DNA of 64,000 nucleotides from Cellulophaga algicola DSM 14237 (lineage in GTDB: Bacteria; Bacteroidota; Bacteroidia; Flavobacteriales; Flavobacteriaceae). Position numbers and translations under genes: made by a program. Every line of letters begins with the position of its first letter. Position 1 is the stretch's first letter. The notes under the pieces were generated by a model that saw only the letters and a list, made by a program, of their open reading frames with translations, made no database searches and was not told the origin of the DNA. The DNA is taken from contig NC_014934.1 of the NCBI RefSeq assembly GCF_000186265.1, positions 2,294,001-2,358,000 of the forward strand, written 5' to 3'. This document shows positions 8,005 to 18,036 of the stretch, in pieces.

Positions 8005-9240
8005 TTACATTATAGTATCAATATAATCCATTATTAAGTTTGTAGCTCCTTTTCTTTTAGAGATATAACTGGCGTTAATTCTTCCTGTTTCTTGGTAGTG
8101 CTTTTGTGAGGTAAGTAGCTTATTCAATTCAAGGGTAAAATGCTCTTGATTGGTAATTGAAATGACTCCTTTTTCTGCTACTAAATCTTCAGCTTCTTTA
8201 AATCCGCTATACTTAGGCCCAATCAATACCGGAATTCCGAAAACGGCAGGTTCTAGAGTATTGTGTAATCCTGTTGCAAAACCACCACCTACATAAGCAA
8301 CATCAGCATAACTATATATTTTGGTAAGTATTCCAATCGTGTCTACAATTAGAACTTCATAATCAGAAGGGTTTTTATCAGACAATTCAGAATACAATAC
8401 CGTTTTCTTTTGAATAGCATGTGCTAGTTTCTGTATCGCTTCTTTTTTGATGGTATGCGGAGCAAAAACAAATTTTAAACTAGAATTATTTGAGTTGATG
8501 TAGTTTACGATAATAGCTTCGTCTTCTGGCCAAGAACTACCAGCAACAAAACAGGACTTGTCTTGTTTAAAATTGCCCATGAAGTCTAACTCATTGTCTT
8601 GATCTAGAATTTTTAATACACGGTCAAATCGAGTATCTCCACTAATCGTACTATTGTTGAAGCCAATTGATTTTAATAATTCTTGTGAGTTTTTATCTTG
8701 AACAAAAAAATAGGAGAAAGCAGACAGACTCTTTCGCATGAAACTGCCGTAAATTTTGAAAAATATTTGACGTTTATTGAAAATAGCAGAGATTAATAAA
8801 GTTGGAATTTTGTTTTTTTCTAGCTCACTTAAATAATTTGGCCAAATTTCGTATTTCACAAATAGTGCAAGGTCCGGATTTACTGCTGCGATGAAACGTT
8901 TGGCATTATATCTAGTGTCTAATGGCAAATAAGTAATGACATCTGCTGAGCTTGATTTTTTTTTCACTTCAAATCCCGAAGGAGAAAAGAAAGTTACTAG
9001 TATTTGATGTTTTGAATAGTTTTTATTTAAGGCTTCAATTACAGGAAGTCCTTGTTCAAACTCTCCTAATGATGCTGTATGAATCCAGATTACGGGTGCC
9101 TCTTTTGATAATTTATCTTCCAAGGTGGTAAAGATATCTTTTCGTCCGTTTACAAATAATTTTAACTTGGGGCTAAATAGCGCCAAAATCCTAAGAAAAA
9201 AGCTAACAATATATACGGAGCAATTGTAAATAAAATGCAC
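8005..9240 (-). CDS. waaA: 3-deoxy-D-manno-octulosonic acid (Kdo) transferase
   Basis: A 411-residue GT30 family enzyme (KdtA/WaaA) that transfers Kdo from CMP-Kdo to lipid A precursor at the inner face of the cytoplasmic membrane. Features: an N-terminal membrane-anchoring helix (residues 5-22), IHTASLGEFEQG with the catalytic Glu of the family, the FFSPSG motif, LALFVKYEIWPN, and a C-terminal nucleotide-binding half with YVGGGFATGLHNTLEPA. The length matches the family (about 410-425). It diverges from the DegT aminotransferase gene with 94 bases between them, an arrangement compatible with shared envelope-sugar metabolism. Confidence 0.95.
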   Translation of the reverse strand: MHFIYNCSVYIVSFFLRILALFSPKLKLFVNGRKDIFTTLEDKLSKEAPVIWIHTASLGEFEQGLPVIEALNKNYSKHQILVTFFSPSGFEVKKKSSSADVITYLPLDTRYNAKRFIAAVNPDLALFVKYEIWPNYLSELEKNKIPTLLISAIFNKRQIFFKIYGSFMRKSLSAFSYFFVQDKNSQELLKSIGFNNSTISGDTRFDRVLKILDQDNELDFMGNFKQDKSCFVAGSSWPEDEAIIVNYINSNNSSLKFVFAPHTIKKEAIQKLAHAIQKKTVLYSELSDKNPSDYEVLIVDTIGILTKIYSYADVAYVGGGFATGLHNTLEPAVFGIPVLIGPKYSGFKEAEDLVAEKGVISITNQEHFTLELNKLLTSQKHYQETGRINASYISKRKGATNLIMDYIDTIM

Positions 9241-9285
9241 TTAAAAATAGTTTTCGGCTAAATTACGCTTCTTTATATAAATAGA

Positions 9286-9316
9286 TTGGGTGCTTTACTG
9301 ACTTTTTGTAATTTTA
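9286..9316 (+). promoter_or_regulatory. Candidate Bacteroidota promoter for the DegT gene
   Basis: TTG at 9286-9288, 20 nt, then TAATTTTA (7 of 8 to TAnnTTTG) at 9309-9316, 18 bases before the ATG at 9335. Confidence 0.45.
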
Positions 9317-9334
9317 CATTTCTAATGATATAAG

Positions 9335-10489
9335 ATGCGAAAAATTCAAATGGTTGATCTTAACGGTCAATACGAAGCCATCAAAGAACAGGTAAATGCT
9401 TCATTTACAACAATTTTAGAAACTTCAGCTTTTATAAATGGACCTGAAGTACATAGTTTTCAAAAAGAATTAGAAGATTATTTAGGCGTTAAACATGTTA
9501 TTCCTTGTGCCAATGGAACTGATGCTTTACAAATAGCTATGATGGGTCTTGGTTTGCAACCTGGAGATGAGGTAATCACGGCAGACTTTACTTTTGCAGC
9601 TACCGTTGAGGTGATTGCATTATTACAATTAACACCAGTTTTGGTAGATGTGTTGCCAGATACTTTTAATATTGACCCTGCTGCAATTGAACGGGCAATT
9701 ACTTCAAAAACGAAGGCAATAGTTCCTGTACATCTTTTTGGTCAATGTGCAAACATGGATGTGATATTAGAAATTGCAGAAAAACATAATCTATTTGTTA
9801 TCGAAGATAACGCTCAAGCAATTGGAGCAACGTATACTTCAAAAAATGGAGAGAAACAAAAAGCAGGCGCTATAGGTCATGTGGCAGCGACTTCTTTTTT
9901 TCCGTCTAAAAACTTAGGGGCATACGGAGATGGGGGTGCTATTTTTACGAATGATGATAAATTAGCACATACTTTAAGAGGAATAGTAAACCACGGAATG
10001 TACGAACGTTATCATCATGATGTGGTAGGGGTAAATTCTAGATTAGATAGTTTGCAAGCTGCAGTTTTGCGAGCTAAACTTCCCTTATTAAATGAGTATA
10101 ATGCAAAGAGAAGAGATAGTGCTCGTAAGTATAATGCAGCTTTTGAAAATATAGCAGGTATTCTTATTCCTGTAACTGTTAATAATTGTGTAGGTATATG
10201 TGATACGTGTGATTGTCATGTTTTTCATCAGTATACTCTAAAAATTACAAATGGTAAGCGAGATGCTTTAGTTAAACATTTAGCAGAAAAAGGAATCCCT
10301 TGTGGAGTGTATTATCCAATTCCTTTACACAAACAAAAAGCATATGTAGACGATCGCTATAATGATGCTGACTTCCCTGTTACCAATCAATTGGTTAAAG
10401 AAGTTATCTCATTGCCAATGCATACAGAATTAGATGAAGAGCAGATAAACTTTATTACGGAGACTATTATCGGTTTTGTTACAGCATAA
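9335..10489 (+). CDS. DegT/DnrJ/EryC1/StrS family sugar aminotransferase
   Basis: A 384-residue PLP enzyme of the sugar-nucleotide aminotransferase family. The PLP lysine is Lys192 in FFPSKNLGAYGDGG. The CANGTDAL loop (near residue 58) binds the PLP phosphate and EDNAQAIGA (Asp158) contacts the ring nitrogen. Such enzymes aminate keto-sugar nucleotides for LPS O-antigen, capsule or glycoprotein glycans. Residues 285-295 carry an unusual cluster, C-x3-C-x2-C-x-C-H, inside an otherwise standard fold. It lies between waaA (divergent) and galE (55 bases downstream, same strand), consistent with cell-surface sugar synthesis. The exact sugar substrate is not known. Confidence 0.9.
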   Translation: MRKIQMVDLNGQYEAIKEQVNASFTTILETSAFINGPEVHSFQKELEDYLGVKHVIPCANGTDALQIAMMGLGLQPGDEVITADFTFAATVEVIALLQLTPVLVDVLPDTFNIDPAAIERAITSKTKAIVPVHLFGQCANMDVILEIAEKHNLFVIEDNAQAIGATYTSKNGEKQKAGAIGHVAATSFFPSKNLGAYGDGGAIFTNDDKLAHTLRGIVNHGMYERYHHDVVGVNSRLDSLQAAVLRAKLPLLNEYNAKRRDSARKYNAAFENIAGILIPVTVNNCVGICDTCDCHVFHQYTLKITNGKRDALVKHLAEKGIPCGVYYPIPLHKQKAYVDDRYNDADFPVTNQLVKEVISLPMHTELDEEQINFITETIIGFVTA

Positions 10490-10543
10490 TTAGTATTCTC
10501 TCTAGATTTATCAGGCAGAAATATAACAATTAAATAATAAAAA

Positions 10544-11560
10544 ATGAAAATACTTGTTACCGGAGGATTGGGTTTTATTGGCTCTCATACCGTTGTAGAA
10601 TTACAAAACAAAGGATTTGAAGTGATTATCATTGATGATTTATCTAATTCATCAGAAAAAGTACTTGATGGTATTGTTGCTATAACAGGTAAAAAACCCT
10701 TATTTGAAAAAATAGATTTAAAGGAAAAATCAAAAGTTGAAGATTTTTTTAAGAGGCATGCAGATGTGCAAGGAGTCATTCATTTTGCGGCCTCTAAAGC
10801 TGTGGGAGAAAGTGTTGAGAAACCGTTACTATACTACGAGAACAATATAGGTACCTTGGTTTATCTTCTTAAGGAGTTGGCAAAGAAAGATAAAGCTAGT
10901 TTTATCTTTAGTTCTTCTTGTACAGTTTATGGGCAAGCAGATAAAATGCCAATAACAGAAGATGCGCCCGTGAAAACAGCAGAATCTCCTTATGGGAATA
11001 CTAAACAAATGGGTGAAGAAATTATTACAGATACTTGTAAAGTTGTACCCTCGTTAAATGCAATTGCTTTACGATATTTTAATCCTATGGGTGCACACCC
11101 AAGTACAGAAATAGGTGAGTTGCCTATAGGAGTGCCTCAGAATTTGGTCCCTTTTATTACACAGACGGGAATGGGTTTACGTGATCAGTTGTCTGTGTTT
11201 GGAGATGATTATCCTACGTCAGATGGTACTTGTGTTCGTGATTATATTCATGTGGTAGATTTGGCAAAGGCGCATGTTGTTGCTTTAGAAAGACTTCTTG
11301 AAGCTAAAAACAAAGAGAATTACGAAGTTTTTAATTTAGGAACAGGAACGGGAAGTACGGTTCTTGAAGTGATTAAAAGTTTTGAGAAGGTATCAGGAAA
11401 GAAATTGAATTATAAAATTGTACCACGCAGAACAGGTGATATTACAGAGGCCTATGCAAATACAGAAAAAGCGAATAATGAATTAGGTTGGAAAGCAGAA
11501 TCTACTTTAGATGAAGCTATGAAATCTGCTTGGGATTGGGAGCAAAAGGTTAGAGCTTAG
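10544..11560 (+). CDS. galE: UDP-glucose 4-epimerase
   Basis: A 338-residue extended short-chain dehydrogenase, the usual GalE length. It has the N-terminal NAD motif GGLGFIGSH (residues 7-15), DDLSN, HFAASKAVGES, the SSSCTVYG active-site strand and the YGNTK catalytic Tyr-x3-Lys. RYFNPMGAH and DGTCVRDYIHVVDLA are GalE-specific. It interconverts UDP-glucose and UDP-galactose for polysaccharide synthesis and galactose use. It follows the DegT aminotransferase gene and is closed by a strong hairpin terminator. Confidence 0.95.
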   Translation: MKILVTGGLGFIGSHTVVELQNKGFEVIIIDDLSNSSEKVLDGIVAITGKKPLFEKIDLKEKSKVEDFFKRHADVQGVIHFAASKAVGESVEKPLLYYENNIGTLVYLLKELAKKDKASFIFSSSCTVYGQADKMPITEDAPVKTAESPYGNTKQMGEEIITDTCKVVPSLNAIALRYFNPMGAHPSTEIGELPIGVPQNLVPFITQTGMGLRDQLSVFGDDYPTSDGTCVRDYIHVVDLAKAHVVALERLLEAKNKENYEVFNLGTGTGSTVLEVIKSFEKVSGKKLNYKIVPRRTGDITEAYANTEKANNELGWKAESTLDEAMKSAWDWEQKVRA

Positions 11561-11589
11561 ACTGAGAGTAAACTATAAATTTTAACAAT

Positions 11590-11630
11590 AGAGCAGAAAT
11601 ATATGTATATTTCTGCTCTGTTTGTTTATA
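11590..11630 (+). terminator. galE terminator
   Basis: A nearly perfect 13-14 bp inverted repeat (arms 11590-11603 and 11606-11619, AGAGCAGAAATATA type) followed by a T-rich stretch GTTTGTTTAT, 30 bases after the galE stop. Confidence 0.75.
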
Positions 11631-11643
11631 AAAACACCTCGAA

Positions 11644-12933
11644 ATGAAAAAAATAACCACGCTTACGCTTCTTTTAGTTTTGACTTCTTTTTTAAATGCA
11701 CAAGATACGTACCTACAGTGTGGTAAAATTATAGATATGGAGTCTGGTAAAGTATGGTCAGAAAAGACTGTAGTTATTTCGAGGACTAAAATAAAGGAGA
11801 TAAAAAAAGGGTTTGTGTCGGGAGGTGCTGCAGATGCTGTCATCGATTTGAGGACAAGTACTGTGATGCCTGGTTTTATAGATATGCATGTACATATTGA
11901 AAGTGAATCTAATCCTAGGACATATGTAGAGCGTTTCACTGATAACGAAGCAGATATTGCTTTTAAATCAACCGTTTTTGCCAAGAAAACATTAATGGCT
12001 GGTTTTACTACAGTTCGAGATTTAGGAGGGTCCGGAGTTAATATAGCTATTAGGAATGCTATAAATAAAGGAATAGTAGTAGGGCCCAGGGTTTTTACAG
12101 CAGGTAAATCTATTGCTACTACTGGTGGTCATGCGGATCCTACAAATGGTAGAAGCCATGAGTTTACAGGAGATCCAGGTCCAAAAGAGGGCGTGGTTAA
12201 TTCTCCTGAAGAAGGTAGAAAAGCGGTTAGACAACGGTATAAAGATGGTGCAGATGTTATAAAAATTACAGCAACAGGTGGCGTTCTTAGTGTGGCTAAG
12301 AATGGTAAAAATCCGCAATTTACAATTGATGAGATAAAAGCTATTACGCAAACTGCGGATGATTATGGTATGTTGACAGCAGCGCATGCACATGGTGATG
12401 AGGGAATGCAAAGAGCTATAAAAGGCGGTATTAAGACGATAGAGCATGGCAGTTATATGAGTGAAGAAACAATGGAATTAATGAAGCAGTACAATGCGTA
12501 TTTGGTGCCCACTATTACCGCAGGGAAACAAGTAGCAGAGTAAGCAGAGATTGAAGGGTATTTTCCGGAAGTAGTTGCTGTTAAGGCAAGAGAAATAGGG
12601 CCCTTAATTCAAGGAACATTTTCAAAAGCCTATAAGAAAGGGGTGAAAATTGCCTTTGGAACAGATGCAGGGGTATACCCCCATGGCTTAAATGCTAAAG
12701 AATTTGGGTATATGGTAGAGGCTGGGATGCCAGCTATTGAAGCCATGCAATCTGCAACGGTAACAAATGCAAATTTATTGGGTGTGGCAGATGAAGTGGG
12801 ATTAATTAAGGTTGGATATTTTGCAGATATTGTTGCGGTATCAGGTGATCCTCTTCAGGATATATCGCAATTAGAAAATATTACCTTCGTTATGAAAGAG
12901 GGCCAAGTTTATAAAAATGAGTTAAAACCCTAG
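11644..12933 (+). pseudogene. Amidohydrolase (imidazolonepropionase-like), interrupted by one in-frame stop
   Basis: A signal peptide (residues 1-19, ends NA-Q) precedes an amidohydrolase-superfamily metalloenzyme. The first part (11644-12543, 299 codons) has GFIDMHVHIES (metal ligands His82 and His84), DVIKITATGG, AAHAHGD and EHGSYM. A single TAA at 12541-12543 (codon 300) stops translation. The same frame then stays open for 129 more codons to 12933, with FGTDAG (metal Asp, codon 341) and the usual C-terminal strands. There is no frameshift, so one base change, for example AAA or GAA to TAA, explains it. The truncated product would lack the metal Asp and should be inactive. An internal GTG at 12643 could in theory start a fragment. 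Sequencing error or stop-codon readthrough are the alternatives. The intact family are secreted dipeptidases or amidases. Confidence 0.85.
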
Positions 12934-12974
12934 TCTGCTAGAACCAAAATCTACTTCTGTTTCGTACATAAAGT

Positions 12975-13328
12975 ATGATGCTTAATTTTACAGACAGCAA
13001 CGCGCTTTTAACGGAATCAGTAGATAGTGGTCTTTATCAAAATCTTGTAGCTCAATTGGTGAAAGATTTTGGTTTAGCAAATGTAGATATTGACCTTCCT
13101 TTTCAAGTAAACCCTAAGAACTTAAAAACAATTCTTCATCAAAAAATCTATAGATTGATGATGGAGCGTTTTGCAGATTATCTTAATCTATTATATATTA
13201 TAGATGTTCCAGAAAAAAAGGTAAAAGAGATTAAAGCTTCAGATGTTGTTGATATTTCCAATCATGTTGCTTTTTTAGTGCTGCAACGAGAATATCAAAA
13301 AGTATGGTTTAGGCAGAAATATGCTTAA
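12975..13328 (+). CDS. Conserved hypothetical protein, 117 residues
   Basis: A soluble, mostly helical protein without signal peptide or membrane segment. I do not recognise a domain. It carries acidic and basic helices (DIDLPFQVNPKNLKTI; RLMMERFADYLNLLYIID) and a C-terminal LQREYQKVWFRQKYA. Its composition and codon use look like those of its neighbours. It follows the broken amidohydrolase gene by 41 bases and its stop overlaps the stop of the convergent barrel gene by 4 bases (TTAA). Function unknown. Confidence 0.75.
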   Translation: MMLNFTDSNALLTESVDSGLYQNLVAQLVKDFGLANVDIDLPFQVNPKNLKTILHQKIYRLMMERFADYLNLLYIIDVPEKKVKEIKASDVVDISNHVAFLVLQREYQKVWFRQKYA

Positions 13329-13852
13329 AAATAAATCCTAACAAAAGGAATCAAAGCGTCTGAGTAGATGCTTTTTTCATCATGCAGCACATTGTATTTT
13401 AAGCCAACCGTAAAATTCCTATTTACATATCCAGCTCCTAGATAAAGTGCAGGGCTCCAATAGTTATCTTTAAAATCTCCATCCATAAAAGAAGTGGTTC
13501 TGTTTATCCTCAACTGCTCTAATTCACCAGATAATTGAATGGCTGGGATTATGTTATACAGGGAAATTAAACTTCCGCCATAAGCGGTAAGTGTATCATC
13601 ATCAAAGGTGGCATAACTGAAGTTCAATTGTACGCCAGCGGCAAATTTTTCGGATACTTGGTATATTGCACTTGGGGAAATTGAGCCGTTAAAATAACCG
13701 TTGCCAAATCCTAGTCCTATTCCTCCGCCAAAACGAACATTATCCCAAAATTCTCCGGAATTTGTATTTTGCGAAAACGTTAGCGTTGACGAAAACGCAA
13801 AAAATAAAATCAATTGCCATCTTTTTAAGAACAAATCAGTCAAAATATTCAT
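13325..13852 (-). CDS. Outer-membrane beta-barrel protein, small (OmpW/PorT-like size)
   Basis: A 175-residue protein with a signal peptide ending near residue 27 (TFS-QN). The mature part has alternating polar and hydrophobic beta strands rich in Gly and aromatic residues (RFGGGIGLGFGNGYF, KFAAGVQLNFSYA, SPALYLGAGYV, FTVGLKYNV), and ends in a C-terminal aromatic (VRIYF), the usual signal for barrel insertion. About 8 strands fit the length. The function is not known. It is convergent with the 12975-13328 gene and divergent from sucA. Confidence 0.8.
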   Translation of the reverse strand: MNILTDLFLKRWQLILFFAFSSTLTFSQNTNSGEFWDNVRFGGGIGLGFGNGYFNGSISPSAIYQVSEKFAAGVQLNFSYATFDDDTLTAYGGSLISLYNIIPAIQLSGELEQLRINRTTSFMDGDFKDNYWSPALYLGAGYVNRNFTVGLKYNVLHDEKSIYSDALIPFVRIYF

Positions 13853-13910
13853 AATTGTTATTTTTCTTTAATATTAGTACCTAATATAGGACTAGATTTT
13901 TGAAATGTTG

Positions 13911-13918
13911 TATTTTTG
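13911..13918 (+). promoter_or_regulatory. Candidate -7 element upstream of sucA
   Basis: TATTTTTG matches TAnnTTTG, 36 bases before the sucA ATG. No TTG is seen at the expected -33 distance. Confidence 0.4.
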
Positions 13919-13953
13919 ACTAAATTTTATTCACAGGGAAGAGAAAATTATTT

Positions 13954-16743
13954 ATGGATAAATATTCCTTTTTAAACGCTGCGCATACTTCGTTTTTTGC
14001 AGAGTTATATGACAAGTATTTAATTAATCCAGATAGTGTTGAGCCTAGTTGGCGCGCATTTTTTCAAGGATTTGATTTTGGCCAAGAGAGTCTTTTAGAT
14101 GAACTTGACTTGCCAGTAACACCAAATAATGTTGCTGCACCATCTGGCACTTCAGAAATGCCACAATCACTACAAAAAGAATTTCAGGTTATTCGATTAA
14201 TTGACGGGTATAGATCTCGTGGACATTTGTTTACAAAAACAAACCCTGTTCGTGAGCGAAGAAAATACGAGCCAACGTTAGCTATTGAAAATTTTGGCTT
14301 ATCCTCAGAAGATTTAAATACGGTGTTTACCGCAGGAGAAATTTTAGGCATAGGTCCAAATACCTTAACGGAGATAATTTCGCACTTAACCAATATCTAT
14401 TGTGATGCAATAGGGGTTGAGTACATGTATATCAGAAGTCCTGAGCGAATTAAGTGGATTCAAGATTGGCTAAATGTCAATGATAACCATCCTAATTATG
14501 ATGCAGAACAAAAGAAAAAAATTCTTAGAAAACTAAATCAGGCAGTTTCTTTTGAAAGCTTTTTGCATACAAAATATGTAGGTCAAAAACGTTTTTCTTT
14601 AGAAGGTAATGAGTCGCTAATACCTGCTTTAGATGCTATTGTGGAACGCGCTGCAGTAATGGGTGTTGAGCAGTTTGTTATGGGTATGGCGCATAGGGGT
14701 AGACTAAATGTGCTTACCAATATTTTTGGTAAAGCCGCTAAAGATATCTTTAGCGAATTTGACGGTAAAGATTACGAGCAAGTAATTTTTGATGGTGATG
14801 TTAAATATCACTTGGGTTGGACTTCTGAAAGGATGTCTGATAATGGGAATAAAATAAAAATGAACATTGCGCCTAATCCATCTCACTTAGAGACTGTTGG
14901 TGCAGTTGTAGAAGGTATAACAAGAGCAAAACAAGATACACATTACAAAGAGGACTTCTCTAAAGTGTTACCAATTGTTGTGCATGGTGATGCAGCCATT
15001 GCAGGGCAAGGTTTGGTGTATGAAGTTATCCAGATGGCTAATCTTGATGGTTATAAAACTGGTGGTACAATCCATATGGTGGTAAATAACCAAATAGGTT
15101 TTACAACAAATTACCTGGATGCTCGTAGTTCTACTTATTGTACAGATGTAGGTAAAGTAACTTTGAGTCCAGTTTTACATGTTAATGCTGATGATGCAGA
15201 AGCTGTTGTTCATGCTTCTTTATTCGCTTTAGAATACAGAATGCGTTATAAGCGAGATGTTTTTCTTGATTTATTAGGGTACCGAAAATATGGGCATAAT
15301 GAAGGTGATGAGCCTCGTTTTACGCAACCTAAATTATACAAAGCGATAGCCAAACATGAAAGTCCAAGAGATATTTATGCAGCAAAGCTTATTGCAGAAG
15401 GTATTATCGATGAAAATTACATTGGTAAATTAGAGCAAGAATATAAAGATTCTTTAGAAACAGAATTAGAAGATTCTCGTAAAGAAGATAAGACCGTAAT
15501 CACGCCATTTATGGCAGATGAATGGAAAGGTTTTGTTCGTGTTCAAGAAGATGAGATGGTAAAGCCAATTGATACTTCTTATCCGCAAGATAAACTTACG
15601 CAAATAGCTAATTCTCTTACGAGTCTACCAAAAGGTAAAAAGTTTTTACGTAAAGTAGATAAGCTTATTGAGGATCGAAGAAAAATGTTCTTTGAGAATG
15701 ATAAGTTAGATTGGGCTATGGGAGAACTGTTAGCATACGGATCTTTATTGCAAGAAGGTTTTGGCGTTAGAATGTCTGGTCAAGATGTAGAAAGAGGTAC
15801 TTTTTCTCACCGTCATGCAGTTGTAAAAGTTGAGGATAGTGAAGAGGAAGTTGTTCCTTTAAATTTAATAGAAGGTAAAAAGGGCGATTTCCATATATTT
15901 AATTCACACCTTTCAGAATATGGGGTGGTAGGTTTTGATTATGGTTATGCCATGGCTAGCCCTAATACACTTACTATTTGGGAAGCGCAATTTGGAGATT
16001 TCAGCAATGGAGCTCAAATTATGATTGACCAATATATTTCTGCAGCAGAAGACAAGTGGAAATTACAAAACGGTTTGGTAATGTTACTGCCACACGGTTA
16101 TGAAGGTCAGGGTGCAGAACATTCTTCTGCACGTATGGAGCGTTTTTTACAACTTTGCGCAAGTGATAATATGTTTATAGCAGATGTTACAACGCCAGCA
16201 AATATGTTTCACCTATTACGTAGACAGATGAAGGCGAATTTTAGAAAGCCTTTGGTTGTATTTACGCCAAAAAGTTTATTGCGTCATCCAAAAGCAGTAT
16301 CTACTGTAGATGAGTTTGCTAATGGTGGTTTTCAAGAGGTGATAGATGATAGTGCCGCTGATGTTAAAAAAGTAAAAACTCTCGTATTCTGTACGGGTAA
16401 ATTTTATTATGATTTATTAGCAGCTCGTGAAGAAAATGCTAGAGAAGATGTCGCTTTAGTTCGTGTAGAGCAATTATTTCCATTACCAGCTAGTAAAATG
16501 AAGGCGTTAATGAAGAAATATACGAAGGCAGATGATGTTGTTTGGGCACAAGAAGAGCCTAGGAATATGGGAGCTTGGAGTTTTATTATGATGCACTTTA
16601 GTGAGGCTAGTAAAGTAAGAGTAGCTTCAAGGCGTTTTTATGCGTCACCAGCAGCGGGTAGTGCAGTGCGCTCTAAACGTCGTCATCAAGAAGTGATAGA
16701 TTATGTTTTTGATAAGACAAAAGATAACATGATTCGTAAGTAA
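13954..16743 (+). CDS. sucA: 2-oxoglutarate dehydrogenase E1 component
   Basis: A 929-residue thiamine-diphosphate enzyme, the family's usual length. It decarboxylates 2-oxoglutarate and transfers the succinyl group to the lipoyl arm of SucB in the TCA cycle. Seen in the sequence: the N-terminal YDKYLINPDSVEPSWRAFF segment that docks to E2, the MGMAHRGRLNVL motif, HGDAAIAGQG (ThDP/Mg site), the GYRKYGHNEGDEP motif and a C-terminal transketolase-like domain with LPHGYEGQGAEHSSARMERF. The gene sucB follows after 52 bases on the same strand, forming a sucAB operon closed by a terminator. Confidence 0.98.
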   Translation: MDKYSFLNAAHTSFFAELYDKYLINPDSVEPSWRAFFQGFDFGQESLLDELDLPVTPNNVAAPSGTSEMPQSLQKEFQVIRLIDGYRSRGHLFTKTNPVRERRKYEPTLAIENFGLSSEDLNTVFTAGEILGIGPNTLTEIISHLTNIYCDAIGVEYMYIRSPERIKWIQDWLNVNDNHPNYDAEQKKKILRKLNQAVSFESFLHTKYVGQKRFSLEGNESLIPALDAIVERAAVMGVEQFVMGMAHRGRLNVLTNIFGKAAKDIFSEFDGKDYEQVIFDGDVKYHLGWTSERMSDNGNKIKMNIAPNPSHLETVGAVVEGITRAKQDTHYKEDFSKVLPIVVHGDAAIAGQGLVYEVIQMANLDGYKTGGTIHMVVNNQIGFTTNYLDARSSTYCTDVGKVTLSPVLHVNADDAEAVVHASLFALEYRMRYKRDVFLDLLGYRKYGHNEGDEPRFTQPKLYKAIAKHESPRDIYAAKLIAEGIIDENYIGKLEQEYKDSLETELEDSRKEDKTVITPFMADEWKGFVRVQEDEMVKPIDTSYPQDKLTQIANSLTSLPKGKKFLRKVDKLIEDRRKMFFENDKLDWAMGELLAYGSLLQEGFGVRMSGQDVERGTFSHRHAVVKVEDSEEEVVPLNLIEGKKGDFHIFNSHLSEYGVVGFDYGYAMASPNTLTIWEAQFGDFSNGAQIMIDQYISAAEDKWKLQNGLVMLLPHGYEGQGAEHSSARMERFLQLCASDNMFIADVTTPANMFHLLRRQMKANFRKPLVVFTPKSLLRHPKAVSTVDEFANGGFQEVIDDSAADVKKVKTLVFCTGKFYYDLLAAREENAREDVALVRVEQLFPLPASKMKALMKKYTKADDVVWAQEEPRNMGAWSFIMMHFSEASKVRVASRRFYASPAAGSAVRSKRRHQEVIDYVFDKTKDNMIRK

Positions 16744-16795
16744 GCTATTAAGTAAAGAAAAAAAGATACAGGTTAAAAATTAAAATTATACGATA

Positions 16796-18016
16796 ATGAT
16801 TTTAGAAATGAAAGTTCCTTCACCAGGGGAATCTATAACAGAAGTTGAAATTGCTGCTTGGTTAGTTCAAGACGGAGATTATGTAGAAAAAGATCAAGCA
16901 ATTGCAGAAGTAGATTCTGATAAAGCAACCTTAGAATTACCTGCTGAAGAAAGTGGTATTATCACTTTGAAAGCAGAAGAGGGTGATGCTGTTGCAGTAG
17001 GTGAAGTGGTTTGTTTAATTGATACGAGTGCAGAAAAACCTTCTGGCGCATCAAAAGCTGCTGCTCCAAAAGAGGAAGTGAAAGAAACTCCTAAAGAGGA
17101 AAAGAAAGCACCACAGCCTGTACAAGCAAAAGAAACGTATGTATCTGGAGTAGCATCTCCTGCGGCAAAGAAAATATTAGCAGAAAAAGGAATGGAAGCT
17201 GGTGCGGTAAAAGGTACTGGTAAAGATGGTAGAATTACTAAAGAAGATGCAGTTCAAGCAGTACCTTCTATGGGAACACCTACTGGAGGAAAAAGAGGAG
17301 AAAGCAGGTCTAAATTGTCAATGTTACGTAGAAAAGTAGCAGAGCGTTTAGTGTCTGTTAAGAATGAAACGGCTATGTTAACTACTTTTAATGAAGTAGA
17401 TATGTCTCCTATTTTTGAATTGAGAAATCAACATAAAGAATCATTCAAAAGTAAACATGGTGTAGGGCTTGGCTTTATGTCTTTCTTTACGCTTGCAGTG
17501 GTTAGGGCTTTAGAGCTTTATCCAACAGTGAACTCTATGATTGATGGAAAAGAAATGATTACCTATGATTTCTGTGATATTAGTATAGCGGTTTCAGGTC
17601 CAAAAGGATTAATGGTTCCTGTAATTAGAAATGCAGAAAACTTAACCTTTAGAGGGGTAGAAGCAGAGGTTAAAAGATTAGCGATTCGTGCTAGAGAAGG
17701 AGAAATCACAGTTAATGAAATGACAGGTGGTACCTTTACTATTACAAATGGTGGTGTCTTTGGTTCAATGTTATCTACACCAATTATAAATCCTCCGCAA
17801 AGTGCTATTTTAGGAATGCACAATATTGTTGAGCGTCCTATTGTTCGTAATGGAGAAATAGTAGCTGCACCAATAATGTATCTTGCATTATCATATGATC
17901 ACAGAATAATTGATGGTAAAGAATCTGTAGGTTTCTTAGTCGCAATTAAAGAAGCATTAGAAAATCCAGTAGAATTATTAATGGATGGCAATGTAATGAA
18001 AGCATTAGAATTGTAA
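16796..18016 (+). CDS. sucB: Dihydrolipoyllysine succinyltransferase (2-oxoglutarate dehydrogenase E2)
   Basis: A 406-residue E2 protein with three parts. The lipoyl domain has DSDKATLEL with lipoylated Lys43. After a flexible Ala/Lys/Glu/Pro linker comes a peripheral subunit-binding domain ([13 protein letters not shown] to GRITKEDA, about residues 121-155). The C-terminal catalytic domain holds [10 protein letters not shown] with catalytic His369 and Asp373. It moves succinyl groups from E1 to CoA; E3 (lpd) is not in this window. It is second in the sucAB operon. Confidence 0.98.
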   Translation: MILEMKVPSPGESITEVEIAAWLVQDGDYVEKDQAIAEVDSDKATLELPAEESGIITLKAEEGDAVAVGEVVCLIDTSAEKPSGASKAAAPKEEVKETPKEEKKAPQPVQAKETYVSGVASPAAKKILAEKGMEAGAVKGTGKDGRITKEDAVQAVPSMGTPTGGKRGESRSKLSMLRRKVAERLVSVKNETAMLTTFNEVDMSPIFELRNQHKESFKSKHGVGLGFMSFFTLAVVRALELYPTVNSMIDGKEMITYDFCDISIAVSGPKGLMVPVIRNAENLTFRGVEAEVKRLAIRAREGEITVNEMTGGTFTITNGGVFGSMLSTPIINPPQSAILGMHNIVERPIVRNGEIVAAPIMYLALSYDHRIIDGKESVGFLVAIKEALENPVELLMDGNVMKALEL

Positions 18017-18036
18017 TTCAATAGTATTAAGTTTGT

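Noticed and set aside
11550-11984. 144-codon minus-strand frame over the amidohydrolase gene
   Set aside because: Shadow of a well-supported gene on the plus strand; no family motif.
12022-12447. 141-codon minus-strand frame
   Set aside because: Antisense to conserved amidohydrolase motifs; Cys/Ser/Ile-rich shadow composition.
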